In this document: in pieces, positions 38,105-50,071 of the stretch
Position numbering within the stretch: position 1 is the stretch's first letter
Layout: each line of letters begins with the position of its first letter
Assembly (NCBI GenBank): GCA_910592005.1
Contig: CAJVPP010000012.1
Coordinates: 1-64,000 of the forward strand
Length of the DNA stretch: 64,000 nucleotides
Direction of reading: 5' to 3'
DNA from: Funneliformis mosseae
Taxonomy: Eukaryota > Glomeromycota > Glomeromycetes > Glomerales > Glomeraceae
The notes under the pieces: model-generated
Told to the model about the DNA's origin: nothing
Databases searched by the model: none
What the model saw: the letters and a program-made list of their open reading frames with translations, nothing else
Translations under genes and position numbers: made by a program

Positions 38105-38311
38105 GATTCTCAAACGAACATTAAAACTTCAAATATAAGACGTCCATCTCTTTTAAATGAAATATATAGAAGTGTTTCAATTGGGCTCTCAATGCATTTA
38201 CAAAATGAAAAAAATGTACTGGAAGGTCAAAGACGTAGAAAAAGTGTATCAACTAATGAAAGATCGAATAATCAAGATCGATCACGGGTTAGAAGCATGT
38301 CAATTATATAG
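36006..38311 (+). CDS. Ceramide glucosyltransferase (GT21)
   Basis: Transfers glucose from UDP-glucose to ceramide at the Golgi/ER membrane, making glucosylceramide. Three exons (36006-36223, 36308-36561, 36642-38311) give 713 residues. N-terminal membrane anchor at about residues 47-72. Family signature: Asp135 (NENDPAV), Asp187 (WILDSNV), Asp281 (MAEDNLIA) and the (Q/R)xxRW box at 317-321 (RRSRW). Hydrophobic segments follow (CGLCASYGFHNLW, FLAFHIITWFMIDL, ALREITALPLYVYS and a last one ending DIVMDILF). The roughly 230-residue C-terminal tail is unusual: charged, then a poly-Ser run encoded by a TCA repeat (about 38072-38105), then Arg-rich. Intron 2 uses a GTTGGT donor, the only one keeping frame. 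Start is the first ATG after the pyrimidine leader. Family assignment is firm; the tail's role is unknown. Confidence 0.95.
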
Positions 38312-39065
38312 CTATTACTTTTCTGGTATTTGTATTGAGATTGCATATATTTTGATTGATGATACTTTTTTGATGTAAATATTAAATAATGAATTTTGGT
38401 GTAGTTAAAGATTTATCAGTTAAAATCAATAAATAAATACATATTGTGATTTCATTTTAAAACAGATTTTATAAACTATTTCTAACCTTTAATTTATTCA
38501 TATTACGTATTTAAAACACACTAATTTTTCGTGATCGGTTCATCGCTCACTATCGTTTCAAAGAATTTTTACGTAAAATGCTTGATTCTAAGGAAGACAT
38601 TTCAGTATCCACATATTTAACACTTTATATTAATTATTCCATTATATAATTTGTTCCATTTTAAGACTATTCCATTTTAAAAATTAAAAAAAGAGCTATT
38701 TTAATTTAGATTTTTGATCTAAATTAGGTAATTTCTGTAATTTTAGCTAACTTTATATTAGCCAAATTCATATTATTTTTAATAAAATACCTCCAATGAA
38801 GCCAAATACAAACCTGAAATTGATACATCTGATTTTAAAATTTTTTTTTTTTTCCCCTCATCCTTAATTAAACAGATTATTATTACTGAACACAAGAAAA
38901 CAACTTGAATCAATTTTAATTTTATATATTTAATTTTACAATTTATTTAATAAGAAAAGGATTCTATTATGTAAAAAGCAATGATCTAATCTATCATTTA
39001 ATAGAGAGTTTATTTAAAATAGTCTATTAATCAGTAACTTCTATTCTTTTAAAAATAGGTAACCA
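38312..39065. other. 3' flank of ceramide glucosyltransferase
   Basis: AATAAATAAATA at about 38428 is a likely polyadenylation region. After about 38600 the sequence becomes AT-rich with no frames. Confidence 0.45.
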
Positions 39066-41250
39066 AAAGTGGTGGCTTTAAACTATTTACACCATATATT
39101 ATATATTCTTTGAAATTAAGCATCCTTAAATATTATATTAAATTTTATTAAATTTATATAAAAGATTATTATATTTACAAATAAAAAGAAAAAATAAAGC
39201 TATATTATCTATTTATTGCTAATATTTTTTTTATCAGAATTATCATCATTAATATTTAAATCATCTAATAAATCAAATATATGATAAGTTTTAAAAGAAT
39301 TTATAATTATTTTGTTAAAAACTTGTTCTTTACTTATCCATATATATCATTAAGCTTAGTATGTCAAAGATTATTTTTAGCAGTTTAACTGACACCACTA
39401 CTGACCATCTACAAATATTATTCTTTTCTAAGATTGTCTTTAAAAGATTTATTAATAGTTACATCAAGAAGTTAACATATACTGGTTAAGTTACCTAAAA
39501 TGATTGCTAAATTTATAACCATTTTCTTTAAACTTTTCTTTAATTGAATTTTTTAAATAATCTTTAAAATGATTATATATCATTAATATTAATAATTTGG
39601 ATCTATTATTATTTTTATTACTAAGATAATTAATATATTACAACATTAGTAATCTCCTTTTGATAATCTTTTTTCTTTGAATATGCAAATTAGAAAGTAT
39701 TTTATACTATCTATTATACGAAAAAGTAATTTTATTTTAAAAAATTTTTTAAATTTAAAAAATAAATTTTTTTTTTAGATTTACAGACTCTTTATTTGTA
39801 ATATATATTAAAATAACAGTAAAATAGATTTTTTCATTATCTATCATACAAAAATAAATCATTTTCTCATCTTTTAATTAATGTTAAAATTTTTAGCTAT
39901 ATAAAACTAGACTGAAATCTCATCTATATTAAAAATATTATATAGTTTAAAGGATTTTTTAAGTTTAAAATAAATAATAAATTAACAAAACTTTTCTAAA
40001 ATTTTTTTAGTTTATACAAGAAGTTTTTATAAAACTTTTGCATATCTCTATCATATAAATTTATATCTTTTCATAAATAAAGATATTTAAATATCAGCTA
40101 TTTTAAAAATTTTTGCTGCAATTACAATCTCTAGCAAAAAAAATGGCAGTGCAATTTTTTACTATATAATTAACATTTTTTTGTAAAGATTTGTATAAAC
40201 AATTATATAGTATTTTATATGTATTATTAGTCCAAATGCTATATGTATGTTTGAAGTCTACAATGTATATTTTAATATGAAAAAATTTTTGCAATTGTAA
40301 AACAAGATCAAATTTGAGTGTTTGATCATTAAAATTAAAATTACAAAATATTTTACTATATTAATGAGCTTCATTTACTAATAAAAAAATGTTCAGCTAA
40401 ATGTTTTATAATAGAAATAATATATTCTAATTAAAGAAGTAGGAAATAGAAAGTATGAAATTAAATTAATAAGAAGAAAAGCTAACTTTCTAATTTTTAG
40501 TATTTTAACTTGTATTTAAATCCAGATTGACAGAGAAGAAGAATACTTTTTATATTTTAATTTTTTGAGTGTAATTCCTTAATCAAAAGCATTTGATAAT
40601 AAAAAAAATTTTGAAAGTTATTTATTAAAAACTTTTATTATTTAAAAAAAACTTTCTGCCATTCTTTTCGCTGAAAACTATATTATTGTCAATATTAATA
40701 TTATTAATGTTATTAGTATTGTTGATGTTATATTATATTTCTAAAAATTCTAATATTTTAACTTTTATAATTACATAAGTTACTGCTAAATCTTATTTTC
40801 TCTATTCTATAATCCAATTATTATACAGTTTTTTTTTAGATTTAGAATAAAAAGATTTTTAATCTGAACTAATTCTTTTACTATTTTAGTTTATTTCATC
40901 CTATTTTAAACTTGCTTTTATTCATTTTCAACTATACTAGTATCAAGTTCAAAATGACTTACTGCTTTATTTCTTTTAACTTATTTTGCATAAGTAATAA
41001 CCTCTTTTTTTGTTTAATAGAATATGAACTATGTTTACTTTTGACCATTATCATTTATAAAAAAGTTACAAATTTACGTGCAATATATACAAAATACATA
41101 TTATACTCAAATATACAGTACATGTAATTCATTATTAAAGATAATCATTTAGTCTTACAAGATCGTCATACAAATTGGATAATCTAAATTTTAAAAAAAA
41201 TCTCAAAAATAAGCACTCTTATAAAAAAAGAAATGCTTATTTTTTAAGAG
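39066..41250 (-). mobile_element. Decayed pogo/Tigger-type DNA transposon
   Basis: The left boundary is proposed at AAAAGTGGTGGCTTTAAACT (39066), which recurs near 47196. The right boundary is proposed at the CTCAAAAATAAGCA hairpin (about 41202-41250), which also has a counterpart near 47245-47260. A leftward pogo-type transposase remnant fills the left two thirds. Boundaries are inferred from shared motifs, not from intact terminal repeats. Confidence 0.45.
39209..40690 (-). pseudogene. pogo-type (DDE_1) transposase remnant
   Basis: Read leftward, the catalytic region is recognisable through many stops: NIDEISV (first Asp block, near 39937), KNFNIN and ENEKIYFTV-like text, IKEKFKENGYKFSNHF, then LLDVTINKSFKDNLRKE (third block), TAKNNL..HTKLNDIYG, and a C-terminus LLDDLNINDDNS ending at TAG 39209-39211. 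The second catalytic block reads IYNHF, with Asn where active relatives have Asp. Conserved Trp positions are TAA/TAG and a conserved Arg is TGA. It cannot encode an active enzyme. The N-terminal DNA-binding part is not recognisable. Confidence 0.65.
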
Positions 41251-43054
41251 TATATAATATTATTTATTTTTATTATTAATTTAGTTTATTATAAAATCTG
41301 ATTAAAAATATAATAAAAGAAATATTAAGTAGATCAATATATTCTAATATAAATAAAATATAAATAATTATAAAAGAAATATTTATCATATTATAATTGT
41401 TTAATTACAAAATATTATTAAATTTTAATATTTTAATTTTTATTATTTCTACTAAAATAATATTAGAATCTCTGTAATATCTTAATATAATGAATTAATA
41501 ATTTAATATTTGTAATATTTAATAAGAATCAACTATTACTAATTAATATAAAACAAGTTTAGTAAAGATTTAAAGTTAGAAAAAAATCTAAAAATTTAAA
41601 CTAAAATTATTTGCTTTAATAAAGAAAAGTAAATAAATTATTTATTTAATTTATATTTTAAATAATGTTTAAGAATCTAAACAAAAAATATATTTTTAAA
41701 TGGCTTATACCATTGCCATTTGTAAAATTTTTTAAATTTTAAAATATAATATATTGTCATTATAGAATTCTCTACTTGAGATTATTACCTATGATTTATT
41801 GCAGTTAAGATATTAGAATCTGCTTAACTTTTAATTTTACTAAATCTATACATTAAACTTAAATAAATCTATTAAGTATAAAGACTTAAAAGATAAGATT
41901 ACTAACAATTTAATTAATTAAAGAATTTAGATAACAAACTCAATTACAAATAATGTGTAGGAATCATATTAGACTATATAAAGATACAAAGAGATAAAAA
42001 GATATAAGTTTTTAATTGATTCCTTATTAATATTGAAACTTATATTTGCAAGAAAGTTAATTTACAATATAAGCAAAAAGTCTATCTATTTATACAAAAT
42101 TTCTTTTGTCTCAGCTAACTATTTACTATACTATAAACTAACTAATTTAATAAATAAAATATAAGTAAAATAAATACACTAGAAATAATAAAAATACGTG
42201 AAATAATGAAAATATAAAATATAATAAAAATAATAATAAAAATTAGAATAAGTATAATACTAAATATTCCTAGACTTCATCTTTAGTATTTAAAAGATTT
42301 ACAAAATTATGTAAATTCTCTGTATTTTCAGAATTCTGGATTAGAAAATCATCATACTATATTATCTACATGACTTCATTATGATTGGTCAATTACTCTG
42401 TTGACAATAAACAGATTTTAGAAAATATTATTAAATTGCAAATAAAAAAGTTTATAAATTTCATAATATTAAATATTTAAATAAAAAATTTTTTAATTTG
42501 TAAATAAATTAAATATTTAAATTATATTTTTTTAAGAAAACTTGATAATATAATTAAAATAATATCTTAATCATCTTAATTACTATATTCTTAGCTATAT
42601 CATTAATAAATAATAATAATAGTAGTAAATTTAACAAAAAACAATAAAATATATAATAATGAATATAATAAAGAATAGTTAATAATATAATTATATATTT
42701 ATTTATTATAATTTATTATTTATAATATTATATAAATTTACATATCACTGATTTATTTACCAAAATCTTTACACTAAATTAGATTTTTATTTTTATTTTT
42801 TTCTAATTTAATAAAAACTTCAAATACTATAATAGAATTAATAGAATTAATTAACAATAAGAAAAAATTTTACTTATCTAACTAAAATTAAAAAAAGTAT
42901 TATATAATAAAATAAAAATTTATTAAATTTAAAAATAAATTATTAATAATTATATCATAAGATTTTTATATTATAAATTTTATATTTCAAATTATATTAT
43001 AAATTTTCAAAGTACTTTGTATCATAAATTTTTAAAGACTTTAAAGAACTATAT
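41251..43054. other. AT-rich intergenic DNA
   Basis: No gene or well-defined repeat recognised. Confidence 0.5.
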
Positions 43055-43755
43055 ATATATATAGAGTTTTAGATGAGTCAAGTTAACTCATGAGTCAGAT
43101 AAGCTAAGTCAAGTTTAAATTGAGTTGAGTTTATGTTTTTTTGATTTAATAATTTGCGAGTCAAGTCAAATTCAAATTGAGTTAAATATTTAACTCGACT
43201 CGATTTAAACTCAACTTGATTTGAGTTGACTCAAGTTGACTTGAACAAATTTTTTTATCATTCAAGAAGAATAATGACAAATCGTTTAACTTGAATGATT
43301 TTTTTTATTGTTCAAGAAGAACGATGACGAATCATTTAACTTGAATGATTTTTTTTATCGTTCAAAAAGAACAATGATGAATCATTTAACTTAAACAATA
43401 TTTTTTTATTGTTCAAGAAGAATAATGATGAATCATTCAACTTGAATGATATTTTTTTATCATTCAAGAAGAATGATAATGAATCATTTGACTTAAACGA
43501 TGACCTAAATCATTCGCTCTTTTCCCCCTTTCTCCTGATCTTTTCATTTTTTTTATTATTTTTTTTCAAAATCGAATTGAGTTAAAATCGAGTCGAGTCA
43601 AATTGAGTCGAGTTTAAAATTTATATAACTCAAATCAAATCAAATTAAAAGATTTTATAAAATAAATTTGACTTAACTTGACTTGAAAAAAGAGAGTCGA
43701 ATAGAGTTGATCTTTAAACTTGACTTGACTCAACTTATTTGAAATCCTATATATG
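43055..43755. repeat. Foldback element rich in GAGTCAAGT words, with minisatellite core
   Basis: The left arm (about 43060-43250) begins TATATAGAGTTTTAGATGAG then TCAAGTT. The right arm, inverted, begins TATATAGGATTTCAAATAAG then TTGAGTCAAGT. Both arms are made of GAGTTGAG / GAGTCAAG / ACTCGACTC words. The core is a ~50 bp tandem array. No coding frame. Architecture matches the 4.7-6.0 kb element although the sequence differs. Confidence 0.65.
43255..43505. repeat. Minisatellite, 50-51 bp unit, 5 copies; each unit is a hairpin
   Basis: TTCAAGAAGAA-type words start units at 43261, 43311, 43361, 43412 and 43463. Each unit spans ATCATTCAAG ... CTTGAATGAT, a 10-bp inverted repeat around a ~22 bp loop containing AATGATGAATCATT, itself partly palindromic. 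Unit spacing is nearly constant and divergence is low to moderate. Confidence 0.8.
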
Positions 43756-45129
43756 TAAACCTTTAAAGATTTACAATATATAATACTTTATATTTCAATA
43801 ATCTTATAATTTATCTAATATTATAAGATATAGGTTTACATATTATTAAAATTTACTAATTTTTTAATAATGCTAATTTTTTTTATTATAATTTTAATGT
43901 AAACTTTAATTATTTTAATCAAAATAAATTATCTTTAAAAATTCTGTAATAATTATGCAAATTAAGTTTCTAATCTTAAAGTATTTTTTAAAATAAAATA
44001 TTTAAATATAAAGTTTAATAAAATACATAATTATAATATTTAAAATAGCTAAAATTTAAAAGACATTATTAAAAAATTCTAATTATTGATTTAGATTAGT
44101 AAATGATATTACCTAATCTTTTATAACAAATTTTATTTTCTTTAATATAATAATATAACTAATTTTAAATAATTTTATTAAAGTTATTAAAATTTTTTTC
44201 TATTTTAACAATATACAAATCAATGTATTTTTAAAAAATAATATTTTTAAAAAAATTAATTAAAATTAAATTTTAAAAATTGTTATATCTTTATATATAT
44301 TACTCAAAGATGAATTCATTGCTTAGCAGTATATAATAAATATTAATCATTTTTTTTTAGATAAAATTAAGTTAATCCAATTAATAAATCTATAAGAAAA
44401 TCAAAATCAAAATTTTGGAAGAATTGATATTAAACTTAATGGTTAACAAAGTTTTTATCAATTCTGTTATTATTTTTAATACTAATATTTCTAAAAAAAT
44501 AATATCATTAGATTACCGTTTTAGCGAACTCTGATTTATAATAAATACTTTAAATAAAACTTATAAAGATTATTAAAATTAAACATTATTTTTATATTGT
44601 AGATGTATTTTCAAAAGCTAAATAATTTGAAGTATGACAATAAGTCATGAATCATCTATAAATATTTGAAAAGAATCAATACCATTTTCTTTTAATTTTT
44701 TTAAGAATAATAATAAAGACAAGTATTATAGTAACTTAAAAAATAAAACTAGAGTTTTTTATTTTAAAAAATAAAAAAAAATAATAAAAAAAAATCCCAA
44801 ATCTTTTAAAATAAAAATATAAGTTTTTTTTGAAAAAAATAAATTTAAATCTTTTAAAAAAAGATTCTGAATTTTTTGTTTTTTTTTTAAAAAAAACCTG
44901 GATTTTTCTTTAAAAAAAAACTCTAAACATTTCTTTTCTTTTTTTAAAAAACCCCCTAAATTTTTTTTTTTTTTAAAAATAAAAAATAAAAAATTTGAAT
45001 TTTTTTTTAGAGAAAAATTTTTTTTAAAAAAAAAAATTATGCAAAATGCCTCTTAAGTCTTGCAATATTTAACTAGTAGTTGCATGAGAATATAAACAAT
45101 TAAAACTAAAGGCAGTTAAGAAAAATATA
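43756..45129. other. AT-rich DNA with alternating poly-A / poly-T tracts
   Basis: 44750-45040 consists of long homopolymer A and T runs separated by short C-containing words (AACCTGG, AACTCTAAACATT, ACCCCCTAAA). They recur roughly every 50-60 bases and suggest an eroded tandem repeat. Nothing coding. Confidence 0.5.
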
Positions 45130-47010
45130 TTATTATCAGATAATAAATTATTTATAGTTTAGAGAAAGATAATATTTGGAATAATGATAATTTTGAAGAT
45201 ACTATAGATAAAATTACATTATCTGCATTTGATATTATATGTCAAAATGCAAAGAATTCTGTTATTTTTAATAGTATGTATTTATTAACTTATTATAAAA
45301 ATTCTAATAGAACTCAAAGGTAAAAAAAAAGTAGTTTTAAAATTAGCAAGTAAAGACTTTTCTAATATTACCAAATACTTTAATACAATATCTACTTTAT
45401 CAAATGATCAAATTAATACTATAGCTAATTATTTAATCAATCTTAAAAAAATAATAGAAAGAGAAGGATTAATTAAGTATTAGATGAATTAAATATATTG
45501 ATTAAGAACAAATTATTGATTTCTCAAGTTAAAAATTGATTATAACTTATTTTTCAATATATTAACTTAAGATTAGCTAATTATAAATGTATAGAAGCAA
45601 GTAAAATAATTGCAATTAATATTGAAAAAGGAAAATAATAAGTTGCATTTAATTAGAGCATAGACATAAAATTTTATTATAATCATTCAATTTTAATATC
45701 AATATGTAGTAAATATTAAAAAATTAAAGTTTATTAGGTAATAAGATATTTATTAAATGATTACTGAATATCTTTGGAGTATTAGTTATAATATAAATGT
45801 AAACAAATTCAAAGCATATATTAAATAAGAAGTTTTTCTAAGTGTTAGAATTGAAAATAAAAAATCAATTTTAAATATTATTGCATGAGTATGATTAAAA
45901 CATTTTGGATAGACATTTCGTATAAGAAGTAAAATATTTATTATGATAGTTATAAATGATCTGATGTGCTTAAATATTGACAAGAATTTTTAGCTGAGAT
46001 GGTATAATTAGAACAATGGATATCAAAACTATCAAATGATGATATTAATAGAGCCTATTCTAAATGAAGATAATAAAAATATATCTTAATAACTTATAAT
46101 GAATCAGTATTTTATGCTAATGATGGTAAAAAAACTTTTTGAGAATCTGTTAAACATCAGCTTCTTTGTAAAAAAGGTATAGGTTTAAGTTTATATATTA
46201 GTAATTTTTTAATAGAGATTGATGGTTAATTAAAATTTGAACAAGATAAAGTATATATTATGATAAAACCAGGTATTAATCGTGATAAATAGTGAAAAAT
46301 AAGAATTTAGTTAAATAGGTATATATTTTTTCATTTATTATTTTAAAAAAATAATTTAAATTTAAATTACTTTATAATTAGATTACTAAAAAAGCAATCT
46401 GATTTTTGAAAAATTGCATTTTGATAAAATTAGTATATTTGCATTTGATAATATAATATTTCATATAATATATATAGAAGATGCTTTGATTATATCAAAA
46501 ATGAATCTTAATCTAGGTGGTAAAGAAAAATTTAAAAATGGAATAATGTTTGATGGGTCAATATAGTCAATGCATCTTTTAAATAAAAGATCTAAAAAAA
46601 TTTGTTTAGTTTTAGAAAAACGTGAATTATAGTTAGAAAGAAGTATAAATTATATTTATTCTAACTACAAAAAATATTCACCAGCTGTAAATGATTGTTA
46701 TGCAGTTTAAATACTTTCACTTTAACCAGACTTTTTAGTTTAAAGACTATTAATTAAGAAAATTATTGAAAATTGTAGGCATAAAATTATCTTTTATCTA
46801 AAATTTCATTGTGAGCTTAATTTTATTAAAATATTTTGAGGTACTGCTAAATAATATATTTGCAATAATTATAATTATTCTTTTAAGGGATTAGAAAAAA
46901 CAGTTTCTGAGGCATTGAATTCAATTTCTTTAGAAATAATTAGAAATTATACATGTAAATCTTAGAAATTTATAGATTATATAGAAAAGGATTAATAGAC
47001 ATAAAAGCAT
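45130..47010 (+). pseudogene. DDE-superfamily endonuclease (transposase) remnant, heavily mutated
   Basis: On the + strand, despite many stops, these conserved blocks occur in order. About 46110-46260: NANDGKKTF.ESVKHQLL..KGIGL and YISNFLIEIDG. About 46430: FDKISIFAFDN (an Asp block), then ALIISKMNLNLGGKEK and FDGSI.SMHL. About 46770-46840: RHKIIFYLKFHCELNFIKIF then GTAK. About 46870-46960: YNYSFKGLEKTVSEALNSIS then LEIIRNYTCKS. FHCELNFI and the preceding IIFY are typical of a DDE endonuclease family common in fungal genomes. Conserved Trp after KTF and before GTAK are both TGA. N-terminal region 45130-46100 is less certain. Inactive. Confidence 0.65.
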
Positions 47011-49830
47011 TATATGTTATAAAAAATATAGTTACATTGAAGAATTTCTGATAATATAATGAATGTATAATTTTAAATAAAAATTAGAAATAAAAAAAAT
47101 GGTCACAATAGATAATGAGAATCATATAATTATTATCCAATAAAATTCATTTCATATGATTGTATTATAAGCTAAAGAATTTGGTCATAAAATAAAAAAG
47201 TGGTGGCTTTAGACCATTCACATCATAGAAATGCTTATTTTGAGAAATGCTTATTTTTGAGAGTATATAATAAATATCAGATTTTAGATTTAATATATTA
47301 TATATATTAATTTTTTTTTTGTGATAAATCAAACAATTTTTTTATTTTTTAAAAGTTTTTTTAAAAGTTATACTTTATACAATTTTTTCTAATTTGATAT
47401 TAAAGTATTAAGCTTAATATTAAATTTCACAATTTATTTAATATTTTTATTAATATATTTGTTAAAACTTTATATAAATAAAATAAACATATTTTTAAAA
47501 AAAATTTATATATATTTATTTAAAATTATTTTATATTTTATATATCTTTAATTAATAATTTATCAAAATTTTTTCTTTAAAGCTTAAATTTTTTGCTTTT
47601 TTATTTATATAAGTTTGTTAAATTAAATTTTAAAGAAAATGAAAAATAAAATAAAATTAGATTTTATATTATATTTATTTAATTAATATTAATAAGTTTT
47701 TTTATTAAAAAAAAATAAATTTTTACATCATAAAAAAAATTATTTTATTTTAATAAATATCTTAACAACTTTTTTTTAAAAATAAATAAAAAAAAAATTT
47801 ATTTTATTTAAATATATTAATTTTTAAAATTAAATTAAAATATTATTTAAATTATTTTAAGATAAAAGACTTATTTTCAAATTCTATATCAATAATTTTA
47901 ATAATTTTATATATAATAAAAATTCAAACAATTATAAAATAAAAATTAATATATTTATTATTATTTTTTTTTTAAAAAAAAATTTTTTTGAATTAAGACT
48001 AAAAAATATTTAATATATAAATAAAAAATTTTTTGTAATTTCTTTTCTTTATACAATAAAATATCTATAAAGTAAATAGAAAAGTATAAAAAATAATAAA
48101 AAAATATTTAAATTAGTTTTAAATTTATAATTCAAAATAAAGTTTACTCATTAAAGATATATAGTTAATATAAAAATATTTAAAAAGTTAAAGGATTAGA
48201 AATATATAATATAGAGATATTAAAGATACTTAAGAAATATTTTTTTAGATTTTATTTGATAGAATCATAATCTTATCATAAAATATCTTTATATAAAAAA
48301 TAATTTTATTTAATATTTATTATTATTAATATGTTAAAATTTATTTAGTAATATAAATAATAAATTTTTAAAAATAATAATATATATTATATATTACTTT
48401 AATAATAAGTAAATAAAACAAGTATTATAAAAAATATAAATTTTTATAATTTTTATTTAATTATTAATAATATAAGGTAATGAATGATATATGATAATAT
48501 ATATAATTATATTTTTTAAAAATCGCTTTCTATTATGTTTAATTGATCTCAAAATTAATAAATTTTTTAATCTAAATTTACTTTTACAAATGGAACTTCT
48601 CTAGTATAACTACTAAAAATTACTTATACGTGATCAATTTTATCGATTATACCTAAAAATAGTTAGATAAATTTTATTTTAAAAAATAATATTTGTTAAA
48701 AATTAAACATAAATTTTTTTTAGCATTTAAAATTATACTACCTATAAGAATTATTATATGCTCTATAATTTTTGCTTAGAGATAAAAAAGAGGTTTTAAA
48801 CACATTTTTTGACTTTTATAATAAATTTTATAAAAGATAATTCTATTAAAAAACAGTATTTATAATCACTATTTTCTTATTAAGTAAACTTGTAAAGAAG
48901 TCAAAATTACATATAGAATTTAATTTTAAAATTCATATAATACTTTTTTAGATTTTATTTAAAAAAATAAAATAAAGAAAATTTTTATTAAACTTGATAG
49001 TCTATTTTTGGAAATGATCAGCAAAAATTGATCATGTGCTGATAATTTTTTGGTGGTTACATTAGGAAATCCATGTATTCTAATATCAGAGATATAGAAT
49101 TATTCTGATATTAAATTACAAATTTTTATTATGATAACGAAAAAAATTTTGATTTTATTTTGATAAAAAATTACCAATTATAGTAAGAAACATTTGATAA
49201 TTCTAGTCAACTTACATTTTAATGCAGGTTAATCTAAGTTACAATAGTAATATAATAATAATTTTAATTAAAAATGATCAAAATGATTAATAATTTACCA
49301 GTTATTATGGAATTCTTACAAATTTTATCATAATAAAGCCAATAAATCTGCAATAATGATTGGTTAGTTATCACATGTTAGAATAAAATTATTTAAAATT
49401 CATAAAATTTTCATTTATTCATTAATTATAAAAATAGAATAATTTCAGGTTTCTGCCCAGTATCATCAACACTTTTTTACCCCTACATGACCAAATTTAT
49501 TGATCTTTTCTAAAAATAAAGATAAAACCTGATGTAAATATTATATATCTTTTAAACTAATATATTATATATATTTTTATCTGATCTACAAGTTTACTTA
49601 GACAATAAAAATAGGTTTACATATACAGATTTTAACATTTATATGACCGTTTCTAAATAATTAATTTAACAAAATTCGGCATTCTAAAACCTTTTTTGAA
49701 CTCTAAGTAAACTTGCAGAGCGTAAAGAATTGAATATAATAATTGGTTTCGAGATTAGATAACGTCTGTGGTAAGTTTTATTTAACAAAACAAAAAAATA
49801 ATTTTCGTTAAAAATTTGAATTACCATTTT
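47011..49830. other. AT-rich intergenic DNA; transposon terminus-like motif at its left end
   Basis: 47195-47275 carries AAAAAGTGGTGGCTTTAGAC, CATTCACATCAT and two GAAATGCTTATTTT words, shared with the termini of the pogo-like element (39066, 41202-41260). From 47280 to about 49650 I see nothing. 49680-49830 is the 5' flank of the next gene. Confidence 0.45.
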
Positions 49831-49835
49831 TAGAG

Positions 49836-49925
49836 ATGATCTGTAATTTTGGTCACGTGGGGAAATCCTATCACGAGACGGTTAACAAAACTCCTATTTG
49901 TCACACATTTATTTGTCACAAGTAG
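49836..49925 (+). promoter_or_regulatory. CACGTG site and upstream ORF before the CysRS gene
   Basis: GGTCACGTGGGG at 49851-49862 contains CACGTG. An ATG at 49836 opens a 29-codon upstream frame (MICNFGHVGK...) that stops at about 49923-49925, before the CysRS starts. Whether the ATG is transcribed depends on where the transcription start lies. Confidence 0.35.
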
Positions 49926-50071
49926 TCATGGGTTAATTCTGGCCGGAAATAAAATTTTTGATAATCAGGCAGATGATCGGATGTTCGATGAATTTCTCCT
50001 TGAGATTCAATCAAAAGTTTTATCGAAATTTTATTTATTTAAATTTTAAAAGAAAATATTTGTTTTCAACC

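Noticed and set aside
37875..38138. Poly-Met (-) and poly-His (+) frames
   Set aside because: Alternate-frame readings of the TCA repeat in the ceramide glucosyltransferase tail.
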